Origin: Leucothrix pacifica
GTDB lineage: Bacteria; Pseudomonadota; Gammaproteobacteria; Thiotrichales; Thiotrichaceae
Direction of reading: 5' to 3'
Length of the DNA stretch: 64,000 bases
NCBI RefSeq assembly: GCF_003172875.1
Contig: NZ_QGKM01000041.1
Coordinates: 33,572-97,571 of the forward strand
Shown: one piece after another, positions 1 to 8,877 of the stretch
Numbering within the stretch: the stretch's first letter is position 1
Layout of the letters: each line of letters begins with the position of its first letter
The notes under the pieces: model-generated
Seen by the model: only the letters and a program-made list of their open reading frames with translations
What the model was told of the DNA's origin: nothing
Databases searched by the model: none
Translations under genes and position numbers: made by a program

Positions 1-2136
1 CTGCGCAAAGGCAGTGACCATGACAGTAGCATCCGCTCTGTTAGACAAAACCAATGCATCTGCAAGACCCATCACAGGAGGGGCATCAACAATAATGATA
101 TCAAATGTATCTGGCGCCAAAGAAAACAACTCATTTAGTCGCTCACCTGTCAATAACTCAGAAGGATTGGGGGAAATAGGCCCGGCTGTAATGACCGAAA
201 CGCCCGAAATAGACGACTCCTGAATAACATCAGCCGTCTCAGCTTGTGAAGTTAAATAATTAGACAAGCCAACAGAGTTGTCTAGCTTAAGTCTTTTGTG
301 CGCTGTTGGTTTTCGTAGATCAGCATCAACCACCAGCACACGGTTATTAGCCTGTGCAAACGCTGTAGCTAAATTTACACAACTACTAGACTTACCTTCA
401 GAAGGCATCGCACTTGTCAGTACCAAGACCCTCGGTAGGCCCAACTTACTCGCAAAGAGTAAATTCGTTCGTAAGGACCTAAATGCTTCTGCAATAGCAG
501 ATGACGGTTCATTCACAGTCATCAATGCATGCGCAACCGGATCATCACCTTTTACCGATGGGGTCATTCCCAATAAAGGAAGTCCCAACAAACGTTCTAA
601 CTCATCTGTCGTCTTAACGCGATCATCAAGGAACTCCAGCAGAAATGCTACGACCGTACCCAGAAAAACACCCAACACTAAACCCAGCGCTAAATTAAGT
701 CTCGTGTTAGGTTTATGCTTTGCAAACGGCACAATAGCCGGATCCAACACTGAAATATTATTACTCTCAACGCCACCGGCAACACTGACTTCTTTCAAAC
801 GCGTTAGCAAGCCATCATAGGAACTCTTGTTAGTTTCAACTTCACGGAAAAGCGTGTTATAACCGATATCCTGATCACGAATCTCGACAAATAACTGCTT
901 CTGGCGTTCCAATTCCGCTGCAAGCTCAGCCTCGTTTTCTTTCGCGGCCAAAAAGTCAGTACTCAAAGATCGTTCAACCGTTTGTCTTATTGTGCGAGTC
1001 TCAGCGTCAATTTCATTCTCAATCTGCTGCATCTGCCGACGTAATTGAACCATTAACGGGTAACCAGGCTTGTAGACTTGCAATTGCTCCTGATATTTGG
1101 ACTGCAGATTGACTAAATTCTTTTTAAGTGCCTGAACGGTAGGACTATCCAAAACCTTTGCATCGCCATGAGCTCGTTGTGCCTGCTCATACTTGCTCTG
1201 CATTTCTATTCTCTTTGTCTCCGCCTCCCCTAAGGCCTTACTCAGCTGAGTAATCTTGGTTGCCGTTAAGCCTGGTGACTTTTCATCTCCAAGTTTAAAC
1301 AGGCCCTTCTCTTTGAGATAGTCATTGAGCTCAACCTGTGACTGTTCCAGCTTACTCTTAACATCTGCGAGCTGCTTCCCTAAAAACTCCTTCGCAAAAC
1401 CAGCTGACTCGACACGCCTTTCAAGGTTCATATCGATATAGTTTCTTGCGATAGAGTTAACGATATTAGCCGCTAGTTCTGGATCAGTACTGTCATAACT
1501 TAACTTTACAATTTGGGAGTTTTTAACAGGTGACACGGTCAAACCACGAATCAGCTTATCTTCTAATGGTGCCTTCCCGACCCGCTCGCTTGTAGTTTCA
1601 AACTGAGACTCTTCTGCAAAAGGGTCAACCTCGTCCTCATCTGTGCTACCGAGAAACAACGACTTTAGACCATCCACTGTTTCAGCAAAGAAAGGCTTCG
1701 CTAACTGATCACCTCTAAACAGAGACTCGATCCCCATACCCTCCATCGTTCGCTTGGCAAGTGCCCGACTCTTAAGGACTTCAAACTGAGTTTGATAAAA
1801 ATCCCTGGCATTTCTGGAACCTGACTCAGCCTCAACATCATACTTCAGGACTTTTGTTCCTTCCATTTCCACCTGTAATGTTGTGCTAGCCCGGTATACG
1901 GGCTTCATCATTAAGGTCATCACAAGAGCCGCAATAAACGTCAAAATGGCGATGAGTATAATGGTGCCCTTACGACGCATAATGACACCGAAGAGCTCAC
2001 GCAGATCAATCTCATCATCCGCCTCATCATCTGACTTTGACAAGTCACGAGTATACCCTTGTGGATTGACCACCTGCTCATCGGGTGAGCGTAAGTGCCG
2101 GGGATCATCAGATACCGGAAAAGAAGTATTCGACAT
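1..2136 (-). CDS. wzc: Wzc-like polysaccharide co-polymerase / BY-type tyrosine autokinase (3' end cut by window)
   Basis: Inner-membrane protein that controls polymerisation and export of the polysaccharide made by this locus. The reading frame stays open for 712 codons from the ATG at 2136 to base 1, so the C-terminus, including any Tyr cluster, lies outside. Visible in order: an acidic N-terminal tail, a first membrane segment near residues 48-72 (start of the Wzz domain), a long coiled-coil periplasmic part (about 170-420), a second membrane segment just before residue 500, then the cytoplasmic kinase with Walker A (SAMPSEGKSSS), Walker A' (VLVVDADLRKP) and Walker B (IIIVDAPP). It follows the Wza-like gene with a 1-bp gap, the usual wza-wzc pairing. 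Family assignment is firm; the symbol is by analogy. Confidence 0.93.
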   Translation of the reverse strand, partial: MSNTSFPVSDDPRHLRSPDEQVVNPQGYTRDLSKSDDEADDEIDLRELFGVIMRRKGTIILIAILTFIAALVMTLMMKPVYRASTTLQVEMEGTKVLKYDVEAESGSRNARDFYQTQFEVLKSRALAKRTMEGMGIESLFRGDQLAKPFFAETVDGLKSLFLGSTDEDEVDPFAEESQFETTSERVGKAPLEDKLIRGLTVSPVKNSQIVKLSYDSTDPELAANIVNSIARNYIDMNLERRVESAGFAKEFLGKQLADVKSKLEQSQVELNDYLKEKGLFKLGDEKSPGLTATKITQLSKALGEAETKRIEMQSKYEQAQRAHGDAKVLDSPTVQALKKNLVNLQSKYQEQLQVYKPGYPLMVQLRRQMQQIENEIDAETRTIRQTVERSLSTDFLAAKENEAELAAELERQKQLFVEIRDQDIGYNTLFREVETNKSSYDGLLTRLKEVSVAGGVESNNISVLDPAIVPFAKHKPNTRLNLALGLVLGVFLGTVVAFLLEFLDDRVKTTDELERLLGLPLLGMTPSVKGDDPVAHALMTVNEPSSAIAEAFRSLRTNLLFASKLGLPRVLVLTSAMPSEGKSSSCVNLATAFAQANNRVLVVDADLRKPTAHKRLKLDNSVGLSNYLTSQAETADVIQESSISGVSVITAGPISPNPSELLTGERLNELFSLAPDTFDIIIVDAPPVMGLADALVLSNRADATVMVTAFAQ

Positions 2137-2137
2137 A

Positions 2138-3205
2138 TCAGTTCACCCAAGTACTCAATAGATTTAATGGACTAAGAATGGAAAGCGCTTGTCCTAGCCA
2201 GTAACGGCTATTTGATCGATGCACAACGATTCTATCGCCCGATTGCACATATGGATCAGGTGCTGTGCCTTGCCTTATTGCGGTTAAATCCACACCATAT
2301 GCCTTCTCGCCAGTATTATCTCTCCGGAAAAGAATGACCCTATTCGGTGCACCAAGCGACGTTAAGCCCTGACTTAAGGCAATTGACTGCAAAACAGTCG
2401 TCGGTTCTTCAAAGGTAAACACGCCTGGCTTCTTAACTTCGCCCTCAACAGTCACCCGTTGTGTTTCCATGCGCTGTATGACAATACGATCGTCATTCCG
2501 AACGAACGGGTCATTAGCCTGACCCTCCCGAATGAGATCAATATCCACATAATACACTCGGTGACCAGAGCCTTGTTTTCTAAACACTGCGACCGTATCA
2601 ACTTTTGCCCGCTCACCTAAACCACCCGACATTGCAATCGCCTGAAGCAGTGTTACCTGACCACTTAATGGATAGACGCCAGGCTTCCTAACCTCACCCT
2701 CAACGGTGACACGCTGGTTGGTAAATTCTTTGATAAACACACTAACTTGAGGGTTTTGCAACAAGTTGGCACCTAACAATTGTGCCAGCCGTTGCTCAGC
2801 TTGTACTTGGGTGAGCCCTGCTACCCTGATATTCCCGATCAGGGGCAGTGTAATGCTACCTCGTTGATCAACCCGCACCTCACCGGATAGCTCAGAAGCC
2901 TGAAAGACCTTAATATTGAGCAGATCAGAAGGGCCGATACGATATACATCGTTGGAACGATATTGAGCAAGCTCTCGCATATCAGCAATTATCCGAGGGT
3001 TTGTGTTAGCACCACCAGCGACTCTACGCGCTTGTTGAGGCGTATTCGCTACAGACAAAGACTCAAATGTGCCACTGGGGGCCGGCGTACCAAAAGCACC
3101 GCTTAAGTTCCCACCAGCAGAACAGGCGGTCAAAAGACAAAAAACTAGCAGAATGCTTAATCGACTAAAATATTGATATGCTGAAATCACAGAATTTGTA
3201 CTCAC
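2138..3205 (-). CDS. wza: Wza-like outer-membrane polysaccharide export lipoprotein
   Basis: Forms the outer-membrane exit pore for the polysaccharide. The 355-residue product starts with a lipoprotein signal whose lipobox is LTAC at about residues 25-28. A Poly_export domain follows (about 85-165; YRIGPSDLLNIKVFQ and VRVDQRGSITLPLIG are typical), then two SLBB-type repeats, each introduced by RVTVEGEV.KPGV (about 165 and 250). The start is a GTG at 3205 with no clear Shine-Dalgarno; no in-frame ATG lies before the signal peptide. The next gene (Wzc-like kinase) begins 1 bp after the stop. There is a 120-bp gap to the upstream dehydratase gene. Confidence 0.93.
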   Translation of the reverse strand: MSTNSVISAYQYFSRLSILLVFCLLTACSAGGNLSGAFGTPAPSGTFESLSVANTPQQARRVAGGANTNPRIIADMRELAQYRSNDVYRIGPSDLLNIKVFQASELSGEVRVDQRGSITLPLIGNIRVAGLTQVQAEQRLAQLLGANLLQNPQVSVFIKEFTNQRVTVEGEVRKPGVYPLSGQVTLLQAIAMSGGLGERAKVDTVAVFRKQGSGHRVYYVDIDLIREGQANDPFVRNDDRIVIQRMETQRVTVEGEVKKPGVFTFEEPTTVLQSIALSQGLTSLGAPNRVILFRRDNTGEKAYGVDLTAIRQGTAPDPYVQSGDRIVVHRSNSRYWLGQALSILSPLNLLSTWVN

Positions 3206-3325
3206 ATTATTTTGTTCGGGATACTACCATACCAAGTGAAAAGTGCCATGGGTTTATTAAGTCTCACAACTTAGTATCGTTAAAGCACCCAACAAGTTCA
3301 TTGCTAATGACGACTAGTCTACTGA

Positions 3326-5248
3326 TTATGAAGCTTTTTTCTGCTTATCTAGTGGCAGATCAATGATTTGACCACGCTTCCCGTCGTCCAGCTTAAAACC
3401 ACTCACATAAGTTTTTAACATGGCATAAATGCGCTCCACATCACGTCGGTTACAGGCGGTATTCAGGTTATCCAATATCTCCTGATATTCCACCCAGCTT
3501 ACTTTTTCTTCATGGGCATGGAAAATACGGGGGTGTGCGGTTTCGGAGGCATCGCCGTCAATCAGCAGTTCTTCGTACAGCTTTTCACCGGGCCGCAAAC
3601 CAGTGTATTCAATCCGAATATCCCCCTCAGGGTGTTGTTCGGTTTGTTCCTGTAAGCCGCTGAGGCGGATCATGCGCTTGGCCAGATCCACAATTTTGAC
3701 CGGCTTCCCCATATCTAGCAAGAAGACTTCACCGCCTTTAGCCATCGCGCCTGCCTGAATCACTAGTTGAGCCGCTTCGGGGATAGTCATGAAGTAACGA
3801 ATGATATCGGGGTGTGTGACGGTAATTGGGCCACCGGCTTTGAGTTGCTTGCGGAATAAGGGCACGACGGAACCGGACGACCCCAACACATTGCCGAAGC
3901 GTACCATGGTGAAGACGGTATCGCCGCCCAGTTGTGCCAATGCCTGTAATGAGAGTTCCGCCATGCGTTTGCTGGCCCCCATGACATTGGTGGGGCGTAC
4001 GGCTTTGTCGGTGGAGATCAGCACGAATCGTTCGATATTAGCTTCATAGGCCGCGTAAGCGGTGCGATAGGTGCCTAATGCGTTGTTTTGCAGGCCTTCG
4101 ACCGGATTGTGCTCAACCAGAGGAACGTGCTTGTAAGCAGCAGCATGGTACAGAGTTTGTATGTCGTTTTGTCTAATTGCTTCTGAGACACGTACCTGAT
4201 TCTGCACAGAGCCGAGTACGGGGATTAGCTCAACAGAGAGGCTTTCGTGGCGGCACAGTTCGATGAGTTCGCGTTCAATTTGATACAGAGAGAATTCGGA
4301 GACTTCGAATAAGACGAGCTTATTGGGAGACTGGCGGACGATTTGTCGGCAGAGTTCGGAGCCGATGGAACCGCCTGCGCCGGTGACCATGACGCTTTTT
4401 TCGGTAATACACTGGGAGATCAGGGTGGGATCCGGGGCGACAGGTGTACGACCCAGTAAGTCGTCTATTTCTATTTCGCGGATTTCTTCGATGGAGCTAC
4501 CAGCCACCAGATCCACCATCGCGGGAATGGTACGTACATGAATGGGGAGGTGTTCGAGCTTGTGCAGGATTTCGCGACGCTGCCGTAGTTCCACGGAGGG
4601 CATGGCTAGCAGGAGCTGTTTGAGTTGGTAGCGGTCGATAAGGTCGCTGAGCTCTGAGGGTGCGTAGATTTTTAAGCCGTGGATAAAGGATTTTTGCAGG
4701 GCTAAGTCATCGTCGACAAATAGCACTGGGCGGTATTCCGGGCTATTGATCAGGGCTTGGGCAAGTTCGGCACCGGAGCGACCGGCACCGTAGATGGCGA
4801 CGTTGGTGCGGCGGACTTTGTTATTGGCGCGGTGGTATAGGCGGCGGACGAAATGGCGACTGCCACCTACCAGCAATAAGGCGGTTCCCCAGTAGATGAT
4901 GTAGACGGATCTGGGGATGCCTTGTAGGTCAAAGACCGCGGTGACCAGCAATAGTGCAATGACGGATACGCTGATGCCAGTGACAACAGCGGCGAGGGCT
5001 TCATTGCCCAGGAAGCGGATGACGGCACGGTAGAGGCCCAAGCGAATAAAGACAGGGATGCTGAGTAAGGGGGCGACGAGTAGTAGCCATACGCCGTCTT
5101 GCAGGGGTGGTGTCCAAGAGCCGTGGCGCATGGCGAAGCTGGCCCAGACAGCAAAGGGAATCATGATGAGGTCTGCGCCCATCATAATCATTCTTTTTTG
5201 CCCTCGAGAAAGGACGAATAATTTATCTCTGACTTGGTTACGATTCAT
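3326..5248 (-). CDS. Membrane-bound UDP-sugar 4,6-dehydratase, WbpM/CapD/FlaA1-like
   Basis: Converts a UDP-N-acetylhexosamine to its 4-keto-6-deoxy form, an early step for the first sugar of many O-antigens and capsules. The 640-residue protein is the long form: four membrane helices in the first 150 residues, a CoA-binding-like Rossmann fold (GAGRSG, about 150), then the SDR catalytic domain with VTGAGGSIGSELCRQ (about 290) and ISTDKAVRPTNVMGASK. In this subfamily the usual SDR Tyr is often replaced by Met or another residue; here the position is occupied by NVMGASK, as in WbpM. The start ATG at 5248 is directly before the first hydrophobic segments. Gene order epimerase - phosphoglycosyl transferase - dehydratase resembles the end of Pseudomonas O-antigen loci. 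Confidence 0.92.
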   Translation of the reverse strand: MNRNQVRDKLFVLSRGQKRMIMMGADLIMIPFAVWASFAMRHGSWTPPLQDGVWLLLVAPLLSIPVFIRLGLYRAVIRFLGNEALAAVVTGISVSVIALLLVTAVFDLQGIPRSVYIIYWGTALLLVGGSRHFVRRLYHRANNKVRRTNVAIYGAGRSGAELAQALINSPEYRPVLFVDDDLALQKSFIHGLKIYAPSELSDLIDRYQLKQLLLAMPSVELRQRREILHKLEHLPIHVRTIPAMVDLVAGSSIEEIREIEIDDLLGRTPVAPDPTLISQCITEKSVMVTGAGGSIGSELCRQIVRQSPNKLVLFEVSEFSLYQIERELIELCRHESLSVELIPVLGSVQNQVRVSEAIRQNDIQTLYHAAAYKHVPLVEHNPVEGLQNNALGTYRTAYAAYEANIERFVLISTDKAVRPTNVMGASKRMAELSLQALAQLGGDTVFTMVRFGNVLGSSGSVVPLFRKQLKAGGPITVTHPDIIRYFMTIPEAAQLVIQAGAMAKGGEVFLLDMGKPVKIVDLAKRMIRLSGLQEQTEQHPEGDIRIEYTGLRPGEKLYEELLIDGDASETAHPRIFHAHEEKVSWVEYQEILDNLNTACNRRDVERIYAMLKTYVSGFKLDDGKRGQIIDLPLDKQKKAS

Positions 5249-5322
5249 TGATTCAAATACTCCGTGAACCCAAGCAATTCAATCAACTTGAGCAACTACT
5301 TTAGAGGCAACTGAAAATACAA

Positions 5323-5883
5323 TTAGGGGGACGTTTGTTTAACTTTATCACCACTCCCCTTTCCCAGCACAGTTTGGATAATGTAAGAGAAGTAACCCAT
5401 TAAGTTAAGTGTTGAGAGCATTTTTGAATCAGTGACAGCAAGTTTATTGGGTGTTGACATATCAATATTTTGTATCTGCGCGAGCCCCGTGATGCCAGGA
5501 CGCGCATCAAAAACACCGTGCTTTACTCGTTCCTGAATCAACTCCTTTTGAGTAGGTAGACAAGGACGCGGCCCAACCAGACTCATCTCACCTTTTAGGA
5601 CATTCCACAATTGAGGAAGCTCGTCTAGTTTGGTGCGGCGAAGGAAGTGGCCGAACGGGGTGATTGAGGTCACATCTACCAGGTGGGTTGCGACAGAAAC
5701 AGTACCAGGGTTCATGGTACGGAACTTTACTAAAAAAAATGATTGTTGATTACGCCCAATACGTTCTTGCATAAACAAGGGAGAGCGTGTGTCCAACCAC
5801 CCTAGGATAAACAACAATATCAATATTGGAAAACCCAATATCAACCCCAGAGTAGAAAATAATAGATCAAATATACGAGTCAT
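5323..5883 (-). CDS. Initiating undecaprenyl-phosphate sugar phosphotransferase (small PglC-type)
   Basis: Starts repeat-unit synthesis by moving a sugar-1-phosphate from a nucleotide sugar to undecaprenyl phosphate at the inner membrane. The 186-residue protein is the minimal form: one re-entrant N-terminal membrane segment (about residues 4-28) and the catalytic block with TKLDELPQLWNVL and GEMSLVGPRP. I chose the ATG at 5883 because it forms a 4-bp ATGA overlap with the upstream epimerase gene and gives the usual start, MTRIFDLLFS, right before the membrane segment. An in-frame start 27 bp upstream is possible but unlikely. The likely substrate is the product of the neighbouring epimerase and dehydratase, which is inference. 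Confidence 0.93.
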   Translation of the reverse strand: MTRIFDLLFSTLGLILGFPILILLFILGWLDTRSPLFMQERIGRNQQSFFLVKFRTMNPGTVSVATHLVDVTSITPFGHFLRRTKLDELPQLWNVLKGEMSLVGPRPCLPTQKELIQERVKHGVFDARPGITGLAQIQNIDMSTPNKLAVTDSKMLSTLNLMGYFSYIIQTVLGKGSGDKVKQTSP

Positions 5884-6848
5884 AATGTCTTTTTCTGTTG
5901 TTTTAGCCAAGCTTCAGCTGTTTGCTGTAGTGCTTCATCGACACTAACAGGAGGGCTCCAGTCAAGCAAGTCATGGGTCTTACTGATATCGACTTGCAAG
6001 TTGCCGCAAAGGCGTTGAGCGATGGTACGCTTGCCTATCAGAGACAGAGAGTTCTGCAACCAGCTTTGCGGAATGGGCAGCAAGCGTGCAGACTTGCCTA
6101 AGGCTCGACCTAGGCGTTGAAGTAGCTCAGTGGTGGATAGATCCTCCCCGTCGCTAACTAGAAAAGTCTGGTTGACAGCAGCAGGGTGATTAATGCAAAT
6201 AGTAATCATATCAACTAAGTTATCGAGAGCCACTAAACTTCGTTGATTGTGAACTTTGCCTAATGGTAATGGGATACCTTTATAAAGCCAGCTCATCATA
6301 CTTTGGAAGTTACCTTTTACGCCAATACCATAAACCAATGGTGGGCGAATAATAACAACCTCCAAACCAGTTTTTTGAGCAATTAACCTTAAACCTTGCT
6401 CAGCCTCTTGCTTGGATTTCCCGTAAGGATCCAATATTGTAGGAGAATAAGTCCCTTCAGCAGTAAATGGCTGCCCCAAAGCAGTAGCCTCACCGTTGAC
6501 TTTGATGGAGCTTAAGTAGATTAGGCGGCGGACTCCAGCTGTTGCGGCTTGCTGAGCGAGATTGAGGGTGGCAGCCGTGTTGGTACGACGGAACTCTGTT
6601 AAAGGCTCAGTAGCGGTATCGTGCATGACGTGAACACGGGCAGCTAGATGGATAATAGTATCCACATTACTGAGGGCAACTGTCCAGTCGGTACTAGGTA
6701 GCAGGTCGCTTATAGGAACTTGTTGAATGCTACTGGGGAGACTATCGGTGACATGGCGTACAGCGGCAGAGAGAGAGTAACCTTGTTGGCATAGGTGTGG
6801 GATGAGTGTAAAACCGACGAAGCCAGTAGCTCCTGTGAGTAATATCAT
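5880..6848 (-). CDS. NAD-dependent SDR epimerase/reductase, WbpV/GalE-like
   Basis: Extended short-chain dehydrogenase acting on a nucleotide sugar, probably a UDP-hexosamine 4-epimerase or 4-reductase feeding the phosphoglycosyl transferase encoded next. The 322-residue product has the NAD-binding motif TGATGFVG at residues 5-12, a catalytic Ser in the YLSSIKVNG region and YGKSK as the YxxxK motif (about 142-146). Length is normal. It lies 2 bp after the WecG-like gene and overlaps the next gene by 4 bp, so it is translationally coupled. Exact substrate cannot be read from sequence. Confidence 0.88.
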   Translation of the reverse strand: MILLTGATGFVGFTLIPHLCQQGYSLSAAVRHVTDSLPSSIQQVPISDLLPSTDWTVALSNVDTIIHLAARVHVMHDTATEPLTEFRRTNTAATLNLAQQAATAGVRRLIYLSSIKVNGEATALGQPFTAEGTYSPTILDPYGKSKQEAEQGLRLIAQKTGLEVVIIRPPLVYGIGVKGNFQSMMSWLYKGIPLPLGKVHNQRSLVALDNLVDMITICINHPAAVNQTFLVSDGEDLSTTELLQRLGRALGKSARLLPIPQSWLQNSLSLIGKRTIAQRLCGNLQVDISKTHDLLDWSPPVSVDEALQQTAEAWLKQQKKTL

Positions 6849-6850
6849 GC

Positions 6851-7627
6851 CTAGGACTCCTTTAAATTATCTCCAGCACCTTTTGTCTTAAACCAATAGC
6901 GCAAGACATTGGTAATATATATAGGTGTGGATAGAACAGTTCTTTGCCATGTTTTAGGCTGGGTGACCAAACGATGTAGCCACTGAAGCCCCATTACACT
7001 GATCCATTGAGGTGGCCTAACTTTGGTTTCTGCAAAATAATCAAATTCTGCGCCAATACCAGCAGCTACTTTGGCATTGATTAGGGATAGATTATCAGCT
7101 ATCCACTCTTCTTGTTTTGGTGCAGTCATACCTACCCATAGGACAGTGCAGTTTGACTGATTAATTCGTCGAATGATGCTAGCATTCTCTTGATCAGTGA
7201 AGCTCCCCATCGGTGGTGAGTATGTGCCTACTACGGAAACATTGGGGTAGTGTTTATGCATATTATTTTGTATTTTGGCTAGGACATAATCTGTTGAGCC
7301 TAAGAAAAAGTAACTAACTTCATTGTTTTCTCGATTGAGGCTTTTGCTCAGTAATTTAAAAAAAGTAGGGCCGGATAAGCGCTTAATATTGTATTTTCTA
7401 AAGAGTTTTGCGGCTAATTCTGTACCAATACCATCACAAAGAACGTAATCAAATTGATTGATTTTATTCAGCAGTTCAGGTTTCTTTTGCGCAGTGACCT
7501 GAGAGTGAGGATTAACGAAAGCGATTGATTTGCATGAGCTGGAATGCTCAATATGTTGGTCGAGCTCTGTTAAAACAGATTCTTTGCTTATCTCGCTAAA
7601 TCCAATGTTCCATATCTTTCTTTTCAT
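6851..7627 (-). CDS. WecG/TagA/CpsF family glycosyltransferase
   Basis: Soluble or peripheral glycosyltransferase of the GT26 family, which adds a sugar (often ManNAc or its uronate, or glucose) to a lipid-linked intermediate. The 258-residue product shows family signatures: FVNPHS near residue 37, LCDGIGTELA (about 63-72, with the key Asp), and the C-terminal PPQWISVMGLQWLHRL block (about 205-220) that binds the membrane. Length is normal. It is 25 bp after the upstream GT4 gene and 2 bp before the epimerase. Confidence 0.9.
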   Translation of the reverse strand: MKRKIWNIGFSEISKESVLTELDQHIEHSSSCKSIAFVNPHSQVTAQKKPELLNKINQFDYVLCDGIGTELAAKLFRKYNIKRLSGPTFFKLLSKSLNRENNEVSYFFLGSTDYVLAKIQNNMHKHYPNVSVVGTYSPPMGSFTDQENASIIRRINQSNCTVLWVGMTAPKQEEWIADNLSLINAKVAAGIGAEFDYFAETKVRPPQWISVMGLQWLHRLVTQPKTWQRTVLSTPIYITNVLRYWFKTKGAGDNLKES

Positions 7628-7652
7628 AACGTGGGTGACTCAAGGTTTTGAA

Positions 7653-8861
7653 TTATTTTCTTGATGACATGAGCTGAGCTTGCTTATAGATATCTATTAA
7701 TCGCCTGTAGTTGGCTGCCTCATTATAGTGTCGTTCATATTCATTCCGAGAATTATGAGCCATTTGTTTTAGTGCCTCTGGATCATGCCATACTGTTTGC
7801 ACTTCATTTAGCAATGAGCTTAAGTTCCCTGCTTCAAAAACGACTCCTTGAACACCATGCTTGACAATAGACGGCAAGGGGCCAATATCGGATACGGCGA
7901 CTGGTGTGCCGAAAGCAAATGCTTCGCGGATTACCATAGGAAACCCTTCAAAACATTGCGAAGGGAGAATTAAAAGCTTGGCTAATGCAATTTGGCATTC
8001 AGCCTCGTCAGGTGGCAATTGCCCAAGGAATTGAATAGTCTTACACCGCGCTGCTGAAACTAAGCCCTCTAATCTAGGTTTTAATTCGCCATCACCCAAA
8101 ATTTTTAGGATAGGTGCAACCTCTCCCCATACCAACCATGCCTTAACAAGAGCTTCTATACCTTTCTCAGAAGTGAGCCTACCTGCAAAAATGACATAGT
8201 TTTCTTTTTTCTCCCAAGTTGTCTTTATAGGAGAGCCGGGATAAAAATTAGGCTTAACATGAACCAACTCACTGGGAAGGCCTGCTTCAATCACAAGCTC
8301 TCGCTGAAATTCGGTTAATGTAATAAAAGCATCGACATGCTTTACCCACGTCCTCAAGTAACGGTGTAAACTGATACTTAAAGCTAGTGGCAGTGTTGCC
8401 AGTCGACTACCTCGATAACAACCATGTTGAAGTGCAGGAATAACAGAGCGCTGGTTTATACATAATGTACATACATCACCGTTCCTCATAGGAACAGCAT
8501 TAGGACAGAACAGGCGATAGTTATGTAAGGTTAAAACACGCGCTGCCTTTTTACCGATAGCATGAAAAATGCTAGGTGAAATCAGAGGAAAGGTATTATG
8601 AACGTGTACAATATCCGGCTGAAAGCTACTTACTGTTGATGTAATCGCTTTCGTCATCCAAGGATTCCACGCGGTTGCTGCCGCACCTTTGATTATACCA
8701 GCAATGCCTTGCTGGCGAATTTCATCACTATGGCGTGTGAATTCTTTGACCTCATGTTGATTACGTTTTAGTAATTTTTTTTCGATTTCAAAAACTTGAT
8801 TTTCACCAGAAGGAGCAGATGACCCATAAAAATTGTGAGTTAGTAATATGTTCATAACCAT
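7653..8861 (-). CDS. GT4-family glycosyltransferase
   Basis: GT-B fold retaining glycosyltransferase of the polysaccharide locus. The 402-residue protein has an N-terminal acceptor domain with a Cys cluster (FCPNAVPMRNGDVCTLC, about residues 118-134) often seen in capsule GT4 enzymes, and a C-terminal donor domain with FAGRLTSEKGIEALVKAW (about 235) and the E-x7-E site at CFEGFPMVIREAFAFG (about 315). Two starts are close together: ATG at 8861 and ATG at 8855; the first is preceded by AAGG. The sugar donor cannot be assigned. Confidence 0.88.
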   Translation of the reverse strand: MVMNILLTHNFYGSSAPSGENQVFEIEKKLLKRNQHEVKEFTRHSDEIRQQGIAGIIKGAAATAWNPWMTKAITSTVSSFQPDIVHVHNTFPLISPSIFHAIGKKAARVLTLHNYRLFCPNAVPMRNGDVCTLCINQRSVIPALQHGCYRGSRLATLPLALSISLHRYLRTWVKHVDAFITLTEFQRELVIEAGLPSELVHVKPNFYPGSPIKTTWEKKENYVIFAGRLTSEKGIEALVKAWLVWGEVAPILKILGDGELKPRLEGLVSAARCKTIQFLGQLPPDEAECQIALAKLLILPSQCFEGFPMVIREAFAFGTPVAVSDIGPLPSIVKHGVQGVVFEAGNLSSLLNEVQTVWHDPEALKQMAHNSRNEYERHYNEAANYRRLIDIYKQAQLMSSRK

Positions 8862-8877
8862 TATCCCTTAATCAACT

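Noticed and set aside
14..820. Plus-strand open frames across the first 0.8 kb
   Set aside because: They lie opposite a continuous minus-strand frame with clear Walker motifs of a Wzc-type kinase; the plus-strand translations show no domain.
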